Below, one piece after another: positions 8,550 to 15,643 of a stretch of 64,000 nucleotides of DNA. The stretch is from Sandaracinus sp964481145 (GTDB lineage: Bacteria > Myxococcota_A > Polyangia > Polyangiales > Sandaracinaceae), in the NCBI GenBank assembly GCA_964481145.1, contig CAYZTA010000020.1, positions 24,004 through 88,003 on the forward strand, written 5' to 3'. Numbering within the stretch: the first letter of the stretch is position 1; each line of letters begins with the position of its first letter. The notes beneath the pieces are model-generated. The model made no database searches and was not told the DNA's origin. It worked only from the letters and a program-made list of their open reading frames with translations. The translations under genes and the position numbers were made by a program.

Positions 8550-10151
8550 ATGGAACGCGTTTCGATAGAACATCATTGGGATTGGATCGTCATCGGCTCG
8601 GGCTTCGGGGGCAGTGTGTCGGCGCTTCGCCTTTCCGAAAAGGGCTATCGCGTGCTGGTGCTCGAGAAGGGAAAGCGGTTTTATCCTACGGAGTTTCCGA
8701 CGAGCAATTGGGATGTGCGACGTTGGCTTTGGCGCCCTGAGCTCGGCATGCGCGGCATTTTCCAAATGTCGTTTCTGCCGCATCTCACGGTGCTTCACGG
8801 CGTGGGTGTGGGCGGAGGATCGCTCGTCTATGCGAACACGCTGCCCATGCCCAAAAGGAGCTTCTTCGAGAGCCCGTCTTGGTCGCAACTTGCAGACTGG
8901 CGAGGCGAGCTCGAACCACACTACGCGACCGCGCGACGGATGCTGGGGGCGACGCCCAATCCCATCACGACACCGGGTGATCGCGTGCTTCTCTCGATCG
9001 CGAAGGACATCGGCAAAGAGAAAGACTTTCGTCCGATCGAGGTCGCCGTGTTTTTCGGTGAACCAGGGCACGAAGTGCCAGACCCGTATTTCGGCGGCGA
9101 AGGACCGAATCGAGTGGGCTGTACGGGTTGCGGTGCGTGCATGACGGGCTGTCGCGTGGGCGCCAAGAACACGCTCGATCACAACTACCTCTTCCTTGCC
9201 GAGAAGCGAGGCGCCGAGGTTCGCGCCGAGACGGAAGTGAGCGCCGTGCGCCCGCGCGCTGAAGGCGGCTATCGGATCGAAGCAAAGCATTCGCTGGGCG
9301 ACGAACGCTCTGTCTTCACCGCGGATCGGGTGATCTTTGCAGGTGGCGTCATGGGCACGATCCCGCTTCTGTTGCGGATGCGAGAAGACCCGAAGGGATT
9401 GCCTCGATTGAGCGCGCGCGTGGGGAGTTCCGTGCGGACGAATCACGAAGCGCTCATCGGCGTCATCGCACCTGATTCGAAGGATGACTTCAGTCGAGGT
9501 GTGGCGATCACATCGATTTTGGAGACCGACGAATGCAGTCATATCGAGCCCGTGCGTTACGCGGAGGGCTCGGGATTTTTTCGGATGCTTGCGTTGCCGC
9601 AAGTGACGGGGGGCAACTTGGCGAGGCGCCTTTTCGAAACGACGTCGAGCTTCGCCAAAGCGCCCATGGACTGGTTGAAAGCGCTCACGGTGAAGGACTT
9701 CGCGAAGCAGACGCAGATTCTGCTTTATATGCGCACCCTCGAAGGCACCTTGCGCCTGCGTTTGGGTCGCCACGTGACCACGGGATTTCGTCGAGGATTG
9801 ACGAGCGAACTCGAAGAAGGCGCGCCTGCGCCCACGCCCTTCATCCCGGAGGCCACTGAACTCGCGCACCGCTTCGCCGAGAAAGTCAAAGGCACGGTGA
9901 TCTCGCTCATGACCGAGACCCTCGCGGGGACTCCGACGACGGCACATATCCTCGGCGGTGCATGCATGGGCCGTGATGCGAAGGAAGGCGTCATCGATGC
10001 GGAACATCGCGTATTTGGGTATGATGGCCTCTACGTCATCGATGGCTCCGCCATCAGCGCCAATCCGGGCGTCAATCCGTCACTTACGATCACCGCACTT
10101 GCCGAACGAGCCATGAGCCGCATTCCAAAGAAGAGCGAGGGCGCCGCATGA
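8550..10151 (+). CDS. GMC-type FAD-dependent oxidoreductase
   Basis: Read from the ATG at 8550 this is a 533-residue flavoprotein starting just before the dinucleotide-binding strand. The frame is open upstream, but the extra residues are not family-like. The Rossmann motif is GSGFGGS (G16-x-G18-x-x-G21). It carries the cysteine-rich GCTGCGACMTGC insert typical of the cholesterol-oxidase-like branch of bacterial GMC enzymes. The C-terminal FAD/active-site block is GLYVIDGSAISANPGVNPS. Members oxidise alcohols or sterols. The insert could hold an iron-sulfur cluster or simply structural cysteines. It overlaps the thioesterase gene start (ATGA), so the two are translationally coupled, which suggests a lipid or acyl substrate. 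Confidence 0.88.
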   Translation: MERVSIEHHWDWIVIGSGFGGSVSALRLSEKGYRVLVLEKGKRFYPTEFPTSNWDVRRWLWRPELGMRGIFQMSFLPHLTVLHGVGVGGGSLVYANTLPMPKRSFFESPSWSQLADWRGELEPHYATARRMLGATPNPITTPGDRVLLSIAKDIGKEKDFRPIEVAVFFGEPGHEVPDPYFGGEGPNRVGCTGCGACMTGCRVGAKNTLDHNYLFLAEKRGAEVRAETEVSAVRPRAEGGYRIEAKHSLGDERSVFTADRVIFAGGVMGTIPLLLRMREDPKGLPRLSARVGSSVRTNHEALIGVIAPDSKDDFSRGVAITSILETDECSHIEPVRYAEGSGFFRMLALPQVTGGNLARRLFETTSSFAKAPMDWLKALTVKDFAKQTQILLYMRTLEGTLRLRLGRHVTTGFRRGLTSELEEGAPAPTPFIPEATELAHRFAEKVKGTVISLMTETLAGTPTTAHILGGACMGRDAKEGVIDAEHRVFGYDGLYVIDGSAISANPGVNPSLTITALAERAMSRIPKKSEGAA

Positions 10152-10552
10152 GCCCCTTTCCGCATGTGTTTCCGGTTCGGATTTACTACGAAGACACCGA
10201 TCATTCGGGGCTCGTGTATCACGCGAATTATTTGAAATATTTCGAACGTGCGCGTGAACACGTCCTGGGCGTCGATGAGCTCGTGCGGCTCTTGCACGAA
10301 GAGGGGATCGGCTTCGTCGTCTACAAATGCGAGATGACATTCAAGCAGGGTGCCGTTTTTGGGGACGCGCTCGAGATTCGCAGCACACCGCGATTGGAGA
10401 GCTCCTTCCGTGTGGTGTTTCAGCAGGATGTGTATCGGAAGGGAGAACTCTTGGTGCAGGGGATTGTGCACATGGTGTGTGTGGATGCCCAAAAGAAGCT
10501 CGTGCCCATCCCGGCGAGCGTCGTCGACGTGACCTCGCCCAATGCGCATTGA
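10148..10552 (+). CDS. ybgC: YbgC-like hotdog-fold acyl-CoA thioesterase
   Basis: A 134-residue protein whose N-terminus carries the YbgC signature: Y14-E-D-T-D18-H-S-G with H25-A-N-Y following. D18 is the expected catalytic Asp of the 4-hydroxybenzoyl-CoA thioesterase fold. The length is normal for the family. In proteobacteria YbgC accompanies the tol-pal genes and hydrolyses acyl-CoA thioesters. Here there is no tol-pal cluster; the gene overlaps the GMC oxidoreductase stop by 4 bases, so a role in processing an oxidised acyl or lipid product is an inference. Confidence 0.88.
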   Translation: MSPFPHVFPVRIYYEDTDHSGLVYHANYLKYFERAREHVLGVDELVRLLHEEGIGFVVYKCEMTFKQGAVFGDALEIRSTPRLESSFRVVFQQDVYRKGELLVQGIVHMVCVDAQKKLVPIPASVVDVTSPNAH

Positions 10553-10568
10553 TTTCTGGTATCATCCG

Positions 10569-11168
10569 ATGATGCGCGCGGCGCTCGTGGTGGCTCTCGT
10601 GATGTTCGGTTCGCACGGCGTCGCCTCCGCGCAGGCGGCAGATGCGTCGCAAATGCATGAGAGCGAGCGTGGTCCGATCGTTCTCATGATCGATCCAGGG
10701 CCGCTTCGGATCAGCGCGGATCGCTTGGGTCATGCGATTGCCCATGTGCTCGCGCGGGACGTCGTTCGTCTGGTGGATCCACGGGCACGTGAAGCTCGCC
10801 ATGTGTTGGCGATCGCGTATGACACCGAACGCCGATGGCATGTACGGCTGGAATCGGGAGGGAAGAGCATCACGATGATTGAAAATGCGGTGCCTCCAGG
10901 GGCCATCGATGATCGTCTTGCCGATGCATGTCGTCGCGCGATGAGCGCAATGAGGGAGCTCGAACGAACAGAGGAGCTTCCCGTCGAGGTCCCGGTCGAT
11001 CGCGTATGGAATGTATTTTCGCGCTCGAGAGCTCAAGAGATTCTCGATCCTTTCGTCGATGTTCCGCACCGTGAAGTCGCGATTTTCAGTGAAGTGATCG
11101 ACCCTTTCGCGCCGGTGGCGGCACGGCGTTCGGTCTTGACAGAAGTTCTCGACCCATGGGGCTACTGA
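10569..11168 (+). CDS. Exported protein with triplicated LDPF/W C-terminal motif
   Basis: Starting at the ATG at 10569 (a second ATG follows directly), the protein has a short signal peptide, ALVVALVMFGSHGVASA, and about 199 residues. The middle region is mixed alpha/beta with no motif I recognise. The last 50 residues contain three related units: EILDPF, EVIDPF and EVLDPW, each separated by about 20 residues. The frame is also open from 10542, but that start would spoil the signal peptide. The next gene overlaps its end. The repeated motif may be a docking or anchoring signal; that is an inference. Confidence 0.65.
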   Translation: MMRAALVVALVMFGSHGVASAQAADASQMHESERGPIVLMIDPGPLRISADRLGHAIAHVLARDVVRLVDPRAREARHVLAIAYDTERRWHVRLESGGKSITMIENAVPPGAIDDRLADACRRAMSAMRELERTEELPVEVPVDRVWNVFSRSRAQEILDPFVDVPHREVAIFSEVIDPFAPVAARRSVLTEVLDPWGY

Positions 11169-12571
11169 TATTCATGTGGCAAACCAGCATGCGTCACGCG
11201 TCATTCTTCGTCGTTGCCATCTCGCTGGCGGTGATCGGCACGGATTCACGTGCATTTGCACACGGCCGTGAGTCTTCGCTCGGGCTCCTCGTCTTTCATC
11301 CTGCCGATCCCAACCATATCGTGGCCCGCGGCACATGGGGGTTCGTGACGACCCGTGATGGGGGAGATCGATGGACATGGCAGTGTGCCGATGCCGTGCC
11401 GTTCGATCGCTTGCGCGAAGACCCCTCGATGATCTTCTTTTCATCGGGGAGGCTCGTCGCGGCCACGTTCGACGGAATCTTCCGAAGCGATCCGACGCAA
11501 TGTGTGTGGTCCGAGACGGATGGTACGAGGATGAGCTCGTACGTCACCGACGTGTTCATCGATCCGAGCAATCCCACCATGGCGTGGGCCGTGTCATCGC
11601 CAGGGCCGTCGATATCGCCCGATATGGTGTACCGCAGCGATGACGAAGGTGTGACTTGGACCATGGTGGCCATGCCACATCCGAATGCGTTGACGGATCG
11701 GATCCGTGTGGCGGCGAGTGATCCCATGCGAATCTATACGAGCGGCGTGTTGCCTGCGATGGGGGGGGCTCCGCGCACGGGCTTGGTGCTTCGCAGTGAT
11801 GATCGAGGAGCGACATTTCGATCGTTGCCCATCGAGTTCATGGGTGATGAGCGCACCGTTCATCTGTTGGGAATCGATCCGATGAATGCGGATCGCGTGT
11901 TCGTGCGTGTGACGCGTCGAGTGACGGATCTCGTGCCAGAGCGACTGATGATGAGCGAGGACGGGGGCGTGACGTGGACGACCGTGCTCGAACTCCTCGA
12001 GATCGTCGGATTTGCGATGTCGGACGATGGTCAAAATCTATGGGCAGGAAGCTGGGATGGTGGGCTTTATCGATCCACCGATCGTGGGCTGACCTTCACC
12101 GCGCTCGATCCTTCGTTGCGAGTTCGGTGTCTCGCTCACCGTCCCGGTGAGCTCTGGCTCTGCCTCGATAATTTCGTCGAAGAGATCGCACTTGCGCGCT
12201 CGAGTGACGAGGGCGAAACCATCGAACCAATCTGGGCCTTCGATGACGTGGAAAACGACATTGGATGTCCGCCCCAAACGACCGTGGGCGAGCGCTGTCC
12301 GATGTTTTGGCCCGATCTCGCGCTGGACCTGCAGCTTCCCCCCGAGCGAGCCTTTCCGGATGGCTCTTGGCCTTACGGCGATGCAGGAATGGGGACGGGG
12401 CGACCCAAGACCAAGACCTGTGCTTGTGTTGCCGTGGGTGCTTCTCGAGAGGGCACTCCATGGTATGTGTTCGCACTTCTTGGGGTATTGGGCGCTACCT
12501 ATGTGCAGCGTTCGCGTCGTGTGGTGAGAAGGAGTCTCTCCCAAGGTCGCCGACCTCATGGCGAGGCGTGA
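11156..12571 (+). CDS. BNR/sialidase-like propeller protein with MYXO-CTERM-like anchor
   Basis: A secreted propeller protein of up to 471 residues. Asp-box-like repeats are visible (TTRDGGDRWTW, YRSDDEGVTWT, RSDDRGATF, MSEDGGVTWT, RSTDRGLTFT), as in BNR/exo-sialidase and YCF48-like folds. The C-terminus (about residues 425-471) has a Cys pair (TCACV), a hydrophobic segment (WYVFALLGVLGATY) and a basic tail. This is the layout of the MYXO-CTERM sorting tail, although the usual Cys-Gly-rich stretch is degenerate. The ATG at 11156 overlaps the upstream gene; ATGs at 11174 and 11189 are also in frame, and 11189 gives the most canonical signal peptide. Confidence 0.75.
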   Translation: MGLLIFMWQTSMRHASFFVVAISLAVIGTDSRAFAHGRESSLGLLVFHPADPNHIVARGTWGFVTTRDGGDRWTWQCADAVPFDRLREDPSMIFFSSGRLVAATFDGIFRSDPTQCVWSETDGTRMSSYVTDVFIDPSNPTMAWAVSSPGPSISPDMVYRSDDEGVTWTMVAMPHPNALTDRIRVAASDPMRIYTSGVLPAMGGAPRTGLVLRSDDRGATFRSLPIEFMGDERTVHLLGIDPMNADRVFVRVTRRVTDLVPERLMMSEDGGVTWTTVLELLEIVGFAMSDDGQNLWAGSWDGGLYRSTDRGLTFTALDPSLRVRCLAHRPGELWLCLDNFVEEIALARSSDEGETIEPIWAFDDVENDIGCPPQTTVGERCPMFWPDLALDLQLPPERAFPDGSWPYGDAGMGTGRPKTKTCACVAVGASREGTPWYVFALLGVLGATYVQRSRRVVRRSLSQGRRPHGEA

Positions 12572-12591
12572 AGGCTTTTCGGGAGCCTTTT
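12571..12591 (+). terminator. Possible intrinsic terminator
   Basis: Directly at the stop codon of the propeller gene, AAGGCT pairs with AGCCTT around a 7-base loop and is followed by a short T run. The six-base-pair stem and brief T tract make it a weak example, but its position is right. Confidence 0.45.
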
Positions 12592-12835
12592 GCGAGTTTA
12601 CCGCGCTTTTTCACTTCCTGGAGCCTTTGAACGGCAGGAAACGAGGCGTCGTGGTCGCAAGGCCAAGTACGAGATCAAGCCCTCATCGACCTCCAAAAAA
12701 GCCTCGGTGCTGCTCGGGATTCAGCTAACTCACCAGGTCGCGATCCTTTCGCCCAATTTGGGTCTGCGATTCGCAGCGCCTCTTGTGCGACCTTCTGACT
12801 CTCCGGATAGATTCTCAACATCAGGGACGTGAGCC
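12592..12835. other. Non-coding gap
   Basis: Between the propeller gene and the convergent MgtC-like gene I see no convincing reading frame, RNA gene or inverted repeat. It ends in the CCGCCT hexanucleotide tract. Confidence 0.4.
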
Positions 12836-12871
12836 CCGCCTCCGCCTCCGCCTCTGCTTCCGCCTCCGCCT
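12836..12871. repeat. CCGCCT hexanucleotide microsatellite
   Basis: Six consecutive 6-base units, five of them exactly CCGCCT and the fourth CTGCTT. The tract abuts the stop codon of the MgtC-like gene (TGA at 12876-12874 on the minus strand). Unit changes of 6 bases preserve frame, but slippage here would lie just outside the coding region. Confidence 0.85.
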
Positions 12872-12873
12872 CC

Positions 12874-13554
12874 TCAGGAAACGTGTTCCACCCTCACGCG
12901 TCGAACATCCGGCTCGGCTCCGAGGTCATCGATCAGCTTGTCGATTTCGATCTGCTGAGGAATACGGACTTCCAGAAGAAGCGCTTGTGTCTTCTCATCG
13001 GTCTTTCGTTCCTGCGCGAGTGTCGACACGGTCAGCCCCATGTCTCGCAACTTTGCCGAGAGCTTGGTGGCTGAGGCGTCTGGGCCAAGCAGGAGGTCGA
13101 TTCTCCGCCGTTGGGCAGCACGTGTGTCCTTGTCCTCGAAGCGCCTCAGGATGGTCAGCGCCAGAACGCCCAAGAGGGTGACGAAGCTGGCCACGGCGTA
13201 CATGCCTGAGCCAGATGCCATCCCGATGGCGCCGACGAGCCACAGAGCGGCGGCTGTCGTGAGGCCTTGGACCGAGAGGCCGATGCGCAGAATGGCGCCG
13301 CCCGCAAGGAATCCCATCCCAGTGACGATCGAGGCCGCGATGCGTGACGCATCCACTTCGACCAGATCCTCATGGTGATAGTGCTGCATGTAGACGAAAT
13401 TCGTCGAGACGACCATGAAGGTGGCGGAAGCGAGGCCGACGATCATGTGTGTACGAAGGCCAGCTGGCCTTCCGTGCACGTCCCGCTCATAGCCGATGAT
13501 CCCGCCGAGGGCGGTGCCAATCCCGATGCGAAGTAGCAGCTCCCACTGGATCAT
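12874..13554 (-). CDS. MgtC/SapB-family membrane protein
   Basis: A 226-residue inner-membrane protein. The N-terminal 140 residues carry the MgtC core with about four or five hydrophobic segments. The signature stretches are GIGTALGGIIGYERD, GLRTHMIVGL and TGMGFLAGGAILR. The C-terminal 80 residues form a soluble ACT-like domain (TLAQERKTDEKTQALLLEVRIP). MgtC proteins are linked to survival at low Mg2+ and in hosts, and to inhibition of the F1Fo ATPase, but SapB-type members in free-living bacteria are uncharacterised. It stands alone, 27 bases downstream of the E2 gene on the same strand and possibly co-transcribed with it. Confidence 0.87.
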   Translation of the reverse strand: MIQWELLLRIGIGTALGGIIGYERDVHGRPAGLRTHMIVGLASATFMVVSTNFVYMQHYHHEDLVEVDASRIAASIVTGMGFLAGGAILRIGLSVQGLTTAAALWLVGAIGMASGSGMYAVASFVTLLGVLALTILRRFEDKDTRAAQRRRIDLLLGPDASATKLSAKLRDMGLTVSTLAQERKTDEKTQALLLEVRIPQQIEIDKLIDDLGAEPDVRRVRVEHVS

Positions 13555-13581
13555 GAGTTGAAACCTGCGTGAGATCCTCGA

Positions 13582-14901
13582 TCAGATCTCGAAAAGGCCT
13601 GCCTCGAGGAGTTCATTCACGCGGAACAAGAAGCCATTGGCGACGACGCCATCGACCACGCGGTGGTCGTAGGAGAGTGCCATATACATCACGGGGTGGA
13701 TCGCGAGGGTGTCTTGTCCTTCGTGCTCCACCACGACGACGCGCTTCTTGATTTCGCCGATGCGCAAGATGCCAACGTTGGGCTGAGAAATGATCGCGCC
13801 ACCGACGAGGTTGCCTTTGCGGCCTGGGTTGGAGATCGAGAACGTCTTTCCCGCGAGATCATCGGGAACGAGCTTTCCATCGCGCGCCTTGGTCGCCATT
13901 TCGTCGATCGCGCGTGCAAGCCCGCGGACACGCAGCTCGTCGGCATTGCGAATGACCGGCACCACGAGCCCTTCGTTCGTCTCGACCGCGATGCCGAGAT
14001 TCACGTCGCGATGCTGGACGAAGGCGTCCTCCAGAATTCGCGCATTCATCACCGGGAAATCGCGGAGCGCACGCGCCACGGCGGCTGTGACGAAGGCGAG
14101 GAAGGTGAGATTGACGCCCTCCTTCTTGAGCGCGTCTTTGTGCTTGTCTCGAAGGGCAGAGGTCTTCTGCAGATCGCATTCGGCGAACGTCACGACATGC
14201 GGTGACGCGAGCTTCGAATACACCATGTGGTCGGCGATGATCCGGCGACGTCGCGAGAACGGAACCACTTTGTCGCCAGGAAGCGGCTGATACGGCGGCA
14301 CCTTGAATGCGCTCTGACCACCGAGGACACGGAGCGCCTCGTAGAGGCCGGCAGGCGTCGTCCCAGGGATGACCATCGGAGGGGGCTGAATGGCGGCAGG
14401 GGCCGTTCCTGGGAACGTGGCGGGCCGTGCTGCGCTGCTCTGGCCATTGGGAGTGCCTTGGGCCGCAAGCAGGACGTCATCACGCGTGATGACCCCTCCT
14501 TGTCCAGAGCCGGGCACGGCTTGGATGTCGATATCCATATCGCGTGCGAGCTTACGAACGGCCGGAGAAGCGCGTCCTGGCTCCGTGCTGGCCATCGTCT
14601 GGGGAGTCACGACCACGGGGGTGGCTGGTTGTACGATCGTTGCAACCGTCGCCGCTGCGCTCGCCGATTCGTCGAGTTCGAACAATTTCCCGCCCACAGG
14701 GACGGTATCGCCTTCTTTGGCGAGCAACTTGACGATGAGCCCCGAATTGGGCGCGGGAATTTCGCTGTCGGTCTTATCCGTCAGGATTTCCACCACGGGC
14801 TGGTCGCGATCGACCCGCTGGCCCTCCTGAACGAGCCATTTTCCTACCGTGCCTTCGAGCACGCTCTCCCCGAGCGGAGGCATCACGACCGTCGTCGACA
14901 T
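13582..14901 (-). CDS. Dihydrolipoamide acyltransferase (E2 of a 2-oxo-acid dehydrogenase)
   Basis: A 439-residue E2 with the standard order: one lipoyl domain (residues 1-78, lipoyl Lys K43 in TDKTD), a Pro/Ala/Thr linker, a peripheral subunit-binding domain (about 112-148), a second linker, and the catalytic domain ending in SYDHRVVDG (H413, D417). It transfers the acyl group from E1 to CoA. The specificity (pyruvate, 2-oxoglutarate or branched-chain) cannot be decided without comparison. E1 and E3 genes are not adjacent, so the complex is assembled from dispersed loci. It is divergent from the small membrane protein at 15051. Confidence 0.9.
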   Translation of the reverse strand: MSTTVVMPPLGESVLEGTVGKWLVQEGQRVDRDQPVVEILTDKTDSEIPAPNSGLIVKLLAKEGDTVPVGGKLFELDESASAAATVATIVQPATPVVVTPQTMASTEPGRASPAVRKLARDMDIDIQAVPGSGQGGVITRDDVLLAAQGTPNGQSSAARPATFPGTAPAAIQPPPMVIPGTTPAGLYEALRVLGGQSAFKVPPYQPLPGDKVVPFSRRRRIIADHMVYSKLASPHVVTFAECDLQKTSALRDKHKDALKKEGVNLTFLAFVTAAVARALRDFPVMNARILEDAFVQHRDVNLGIAVETNEGLVVPVIRNADELRVRGLARAIDEMATKARDGKLVPDDLAGKTFSISNPGRKGNLVGGAIISQPNVGILRIGEIKKRVVVVEHEGQDTLAIHPVMYMALSYDHRVVDGVVANGFLFRVNELLEAGLFEI

Positions 14902-15050
14902 CCCGATCTCCTCATGCCGCGAGCCCGTGACTTTGACGAACGCTCGCGAAAAAGTGACTTGTGGTTACCAGAATGGCCTTCGCCTATCAAGCAATCGCGT
15001 AACGACGCGGACTTTGCCTTGGCGGCCACCGCCGCGCATGATCGGTGGGT

Positions 15051-15242
15051 ATGGCAGATCTCGAGGAGCACGCCTTGCGGCGTGACCGAAGTTTCCTTCT
15101 GAGGCTCGTGCTGCTCCTCGTGTTGGGCTCTGCGGGGGGGCTCTGGGCGGTCAGTCACCTGACTTCTCGCGGGTTTGCGGGGTGTGCGGCGCGGGCGATG
15201 GGCGCAGGAGACATCGGTACCGCGGAGAACCAAGCGCCCTGA
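15051..15242 (+). CDS. Small single-pass membrane protein
   Basis: A possible 63-residue protein: a short acidic/basic N-terminus, one hydrophobic helix (FLLRLVLLLVLGSAGGLWAV) and a 30-residue tail containing one Cys. No convincing ribosome binding site precedes the ATG at 15051. An in-frame GTG at 15045 is the alternative. I do not recognise a family. Support comes from its length, the clean membrane segment and its position in an otherwise empty divergent gap. Confidence 0.45.
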   Translation: MADLEEHALRRDRSFLLRLVLLLVLGSAGGLWAVSHLTSRGFAGCAARAMGAGDIGTAENQAP

Positions 15243-15314
15243 GAAGCGTTCATGGGTACGAATTGAGCTTCCGTTTCATGTAGACTGCGACTCGATTTCG
15301 AGGAGAACGAAACC

Positions 15315-15641
15315 ATGTTGAGCAAGCTCGATCGTGACGACCGAATGCGTTTGATGAAATTCGTGTGCTCCTTTGCATGGGCGGATCTCCGAATCGAAGA
15401 TCAAGAACGGAGCTTCGTTCACAAGATGATTCGCCGATTGAAGTTGGATCAGTCAGAAGCCAAGCAGGTCGAGACTTGGCTGGAGCTGCCTCCCAAGGCG
15501 GACGAGGTCGATCCAAATGAGATTCCGCGTGAGCATCGGGAGATTTTTCTCGAGGTCGCCTCGGAGATCATCGGCGCGGATGGTGAGATGTCCGAAGAAG
15601 AGCGAGAAAACCTCACGCTTCTCCGCACACTTCTGACCTGA
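15315..15641 (+). CDS. TerB-like protein
   Basis: A 108-residue all-helical acidic protein matching the TerB/DjlA-N fold. An early helix ends in FAWADLRIEDQE. A later one carries the typical acidic loop ADGEMSEEE, likely a metal-binding site in this family. Stand-alone TerB proteins accompany tellurite-resistance and stress or phage-response modules, but their function is not settled. A good AGGAG lies 8-9 bases before the ATG. The Lon/TPR gene begins 2 bases after its stop, so the two are surely co-transcribed. Confidence 0.8.
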   Translation: MLSKLDRDDRMRLMKFVCSFAWADLRIEDQERSFVHKMIRRLKLDQSEAKQVETWLELPPKADEVDPNEIPREHREIFLEVASEIIGADGEMSEEERENLTLLRTLLT

Positions 15642-15643
15642 GC

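Noticed and set aside
12829..13074. Plus-strand frame encoding an Ala-Ser repeat
   Set aside because: Generated by the CCGCCT microsatellite and antisense to the MgtC-like gene.
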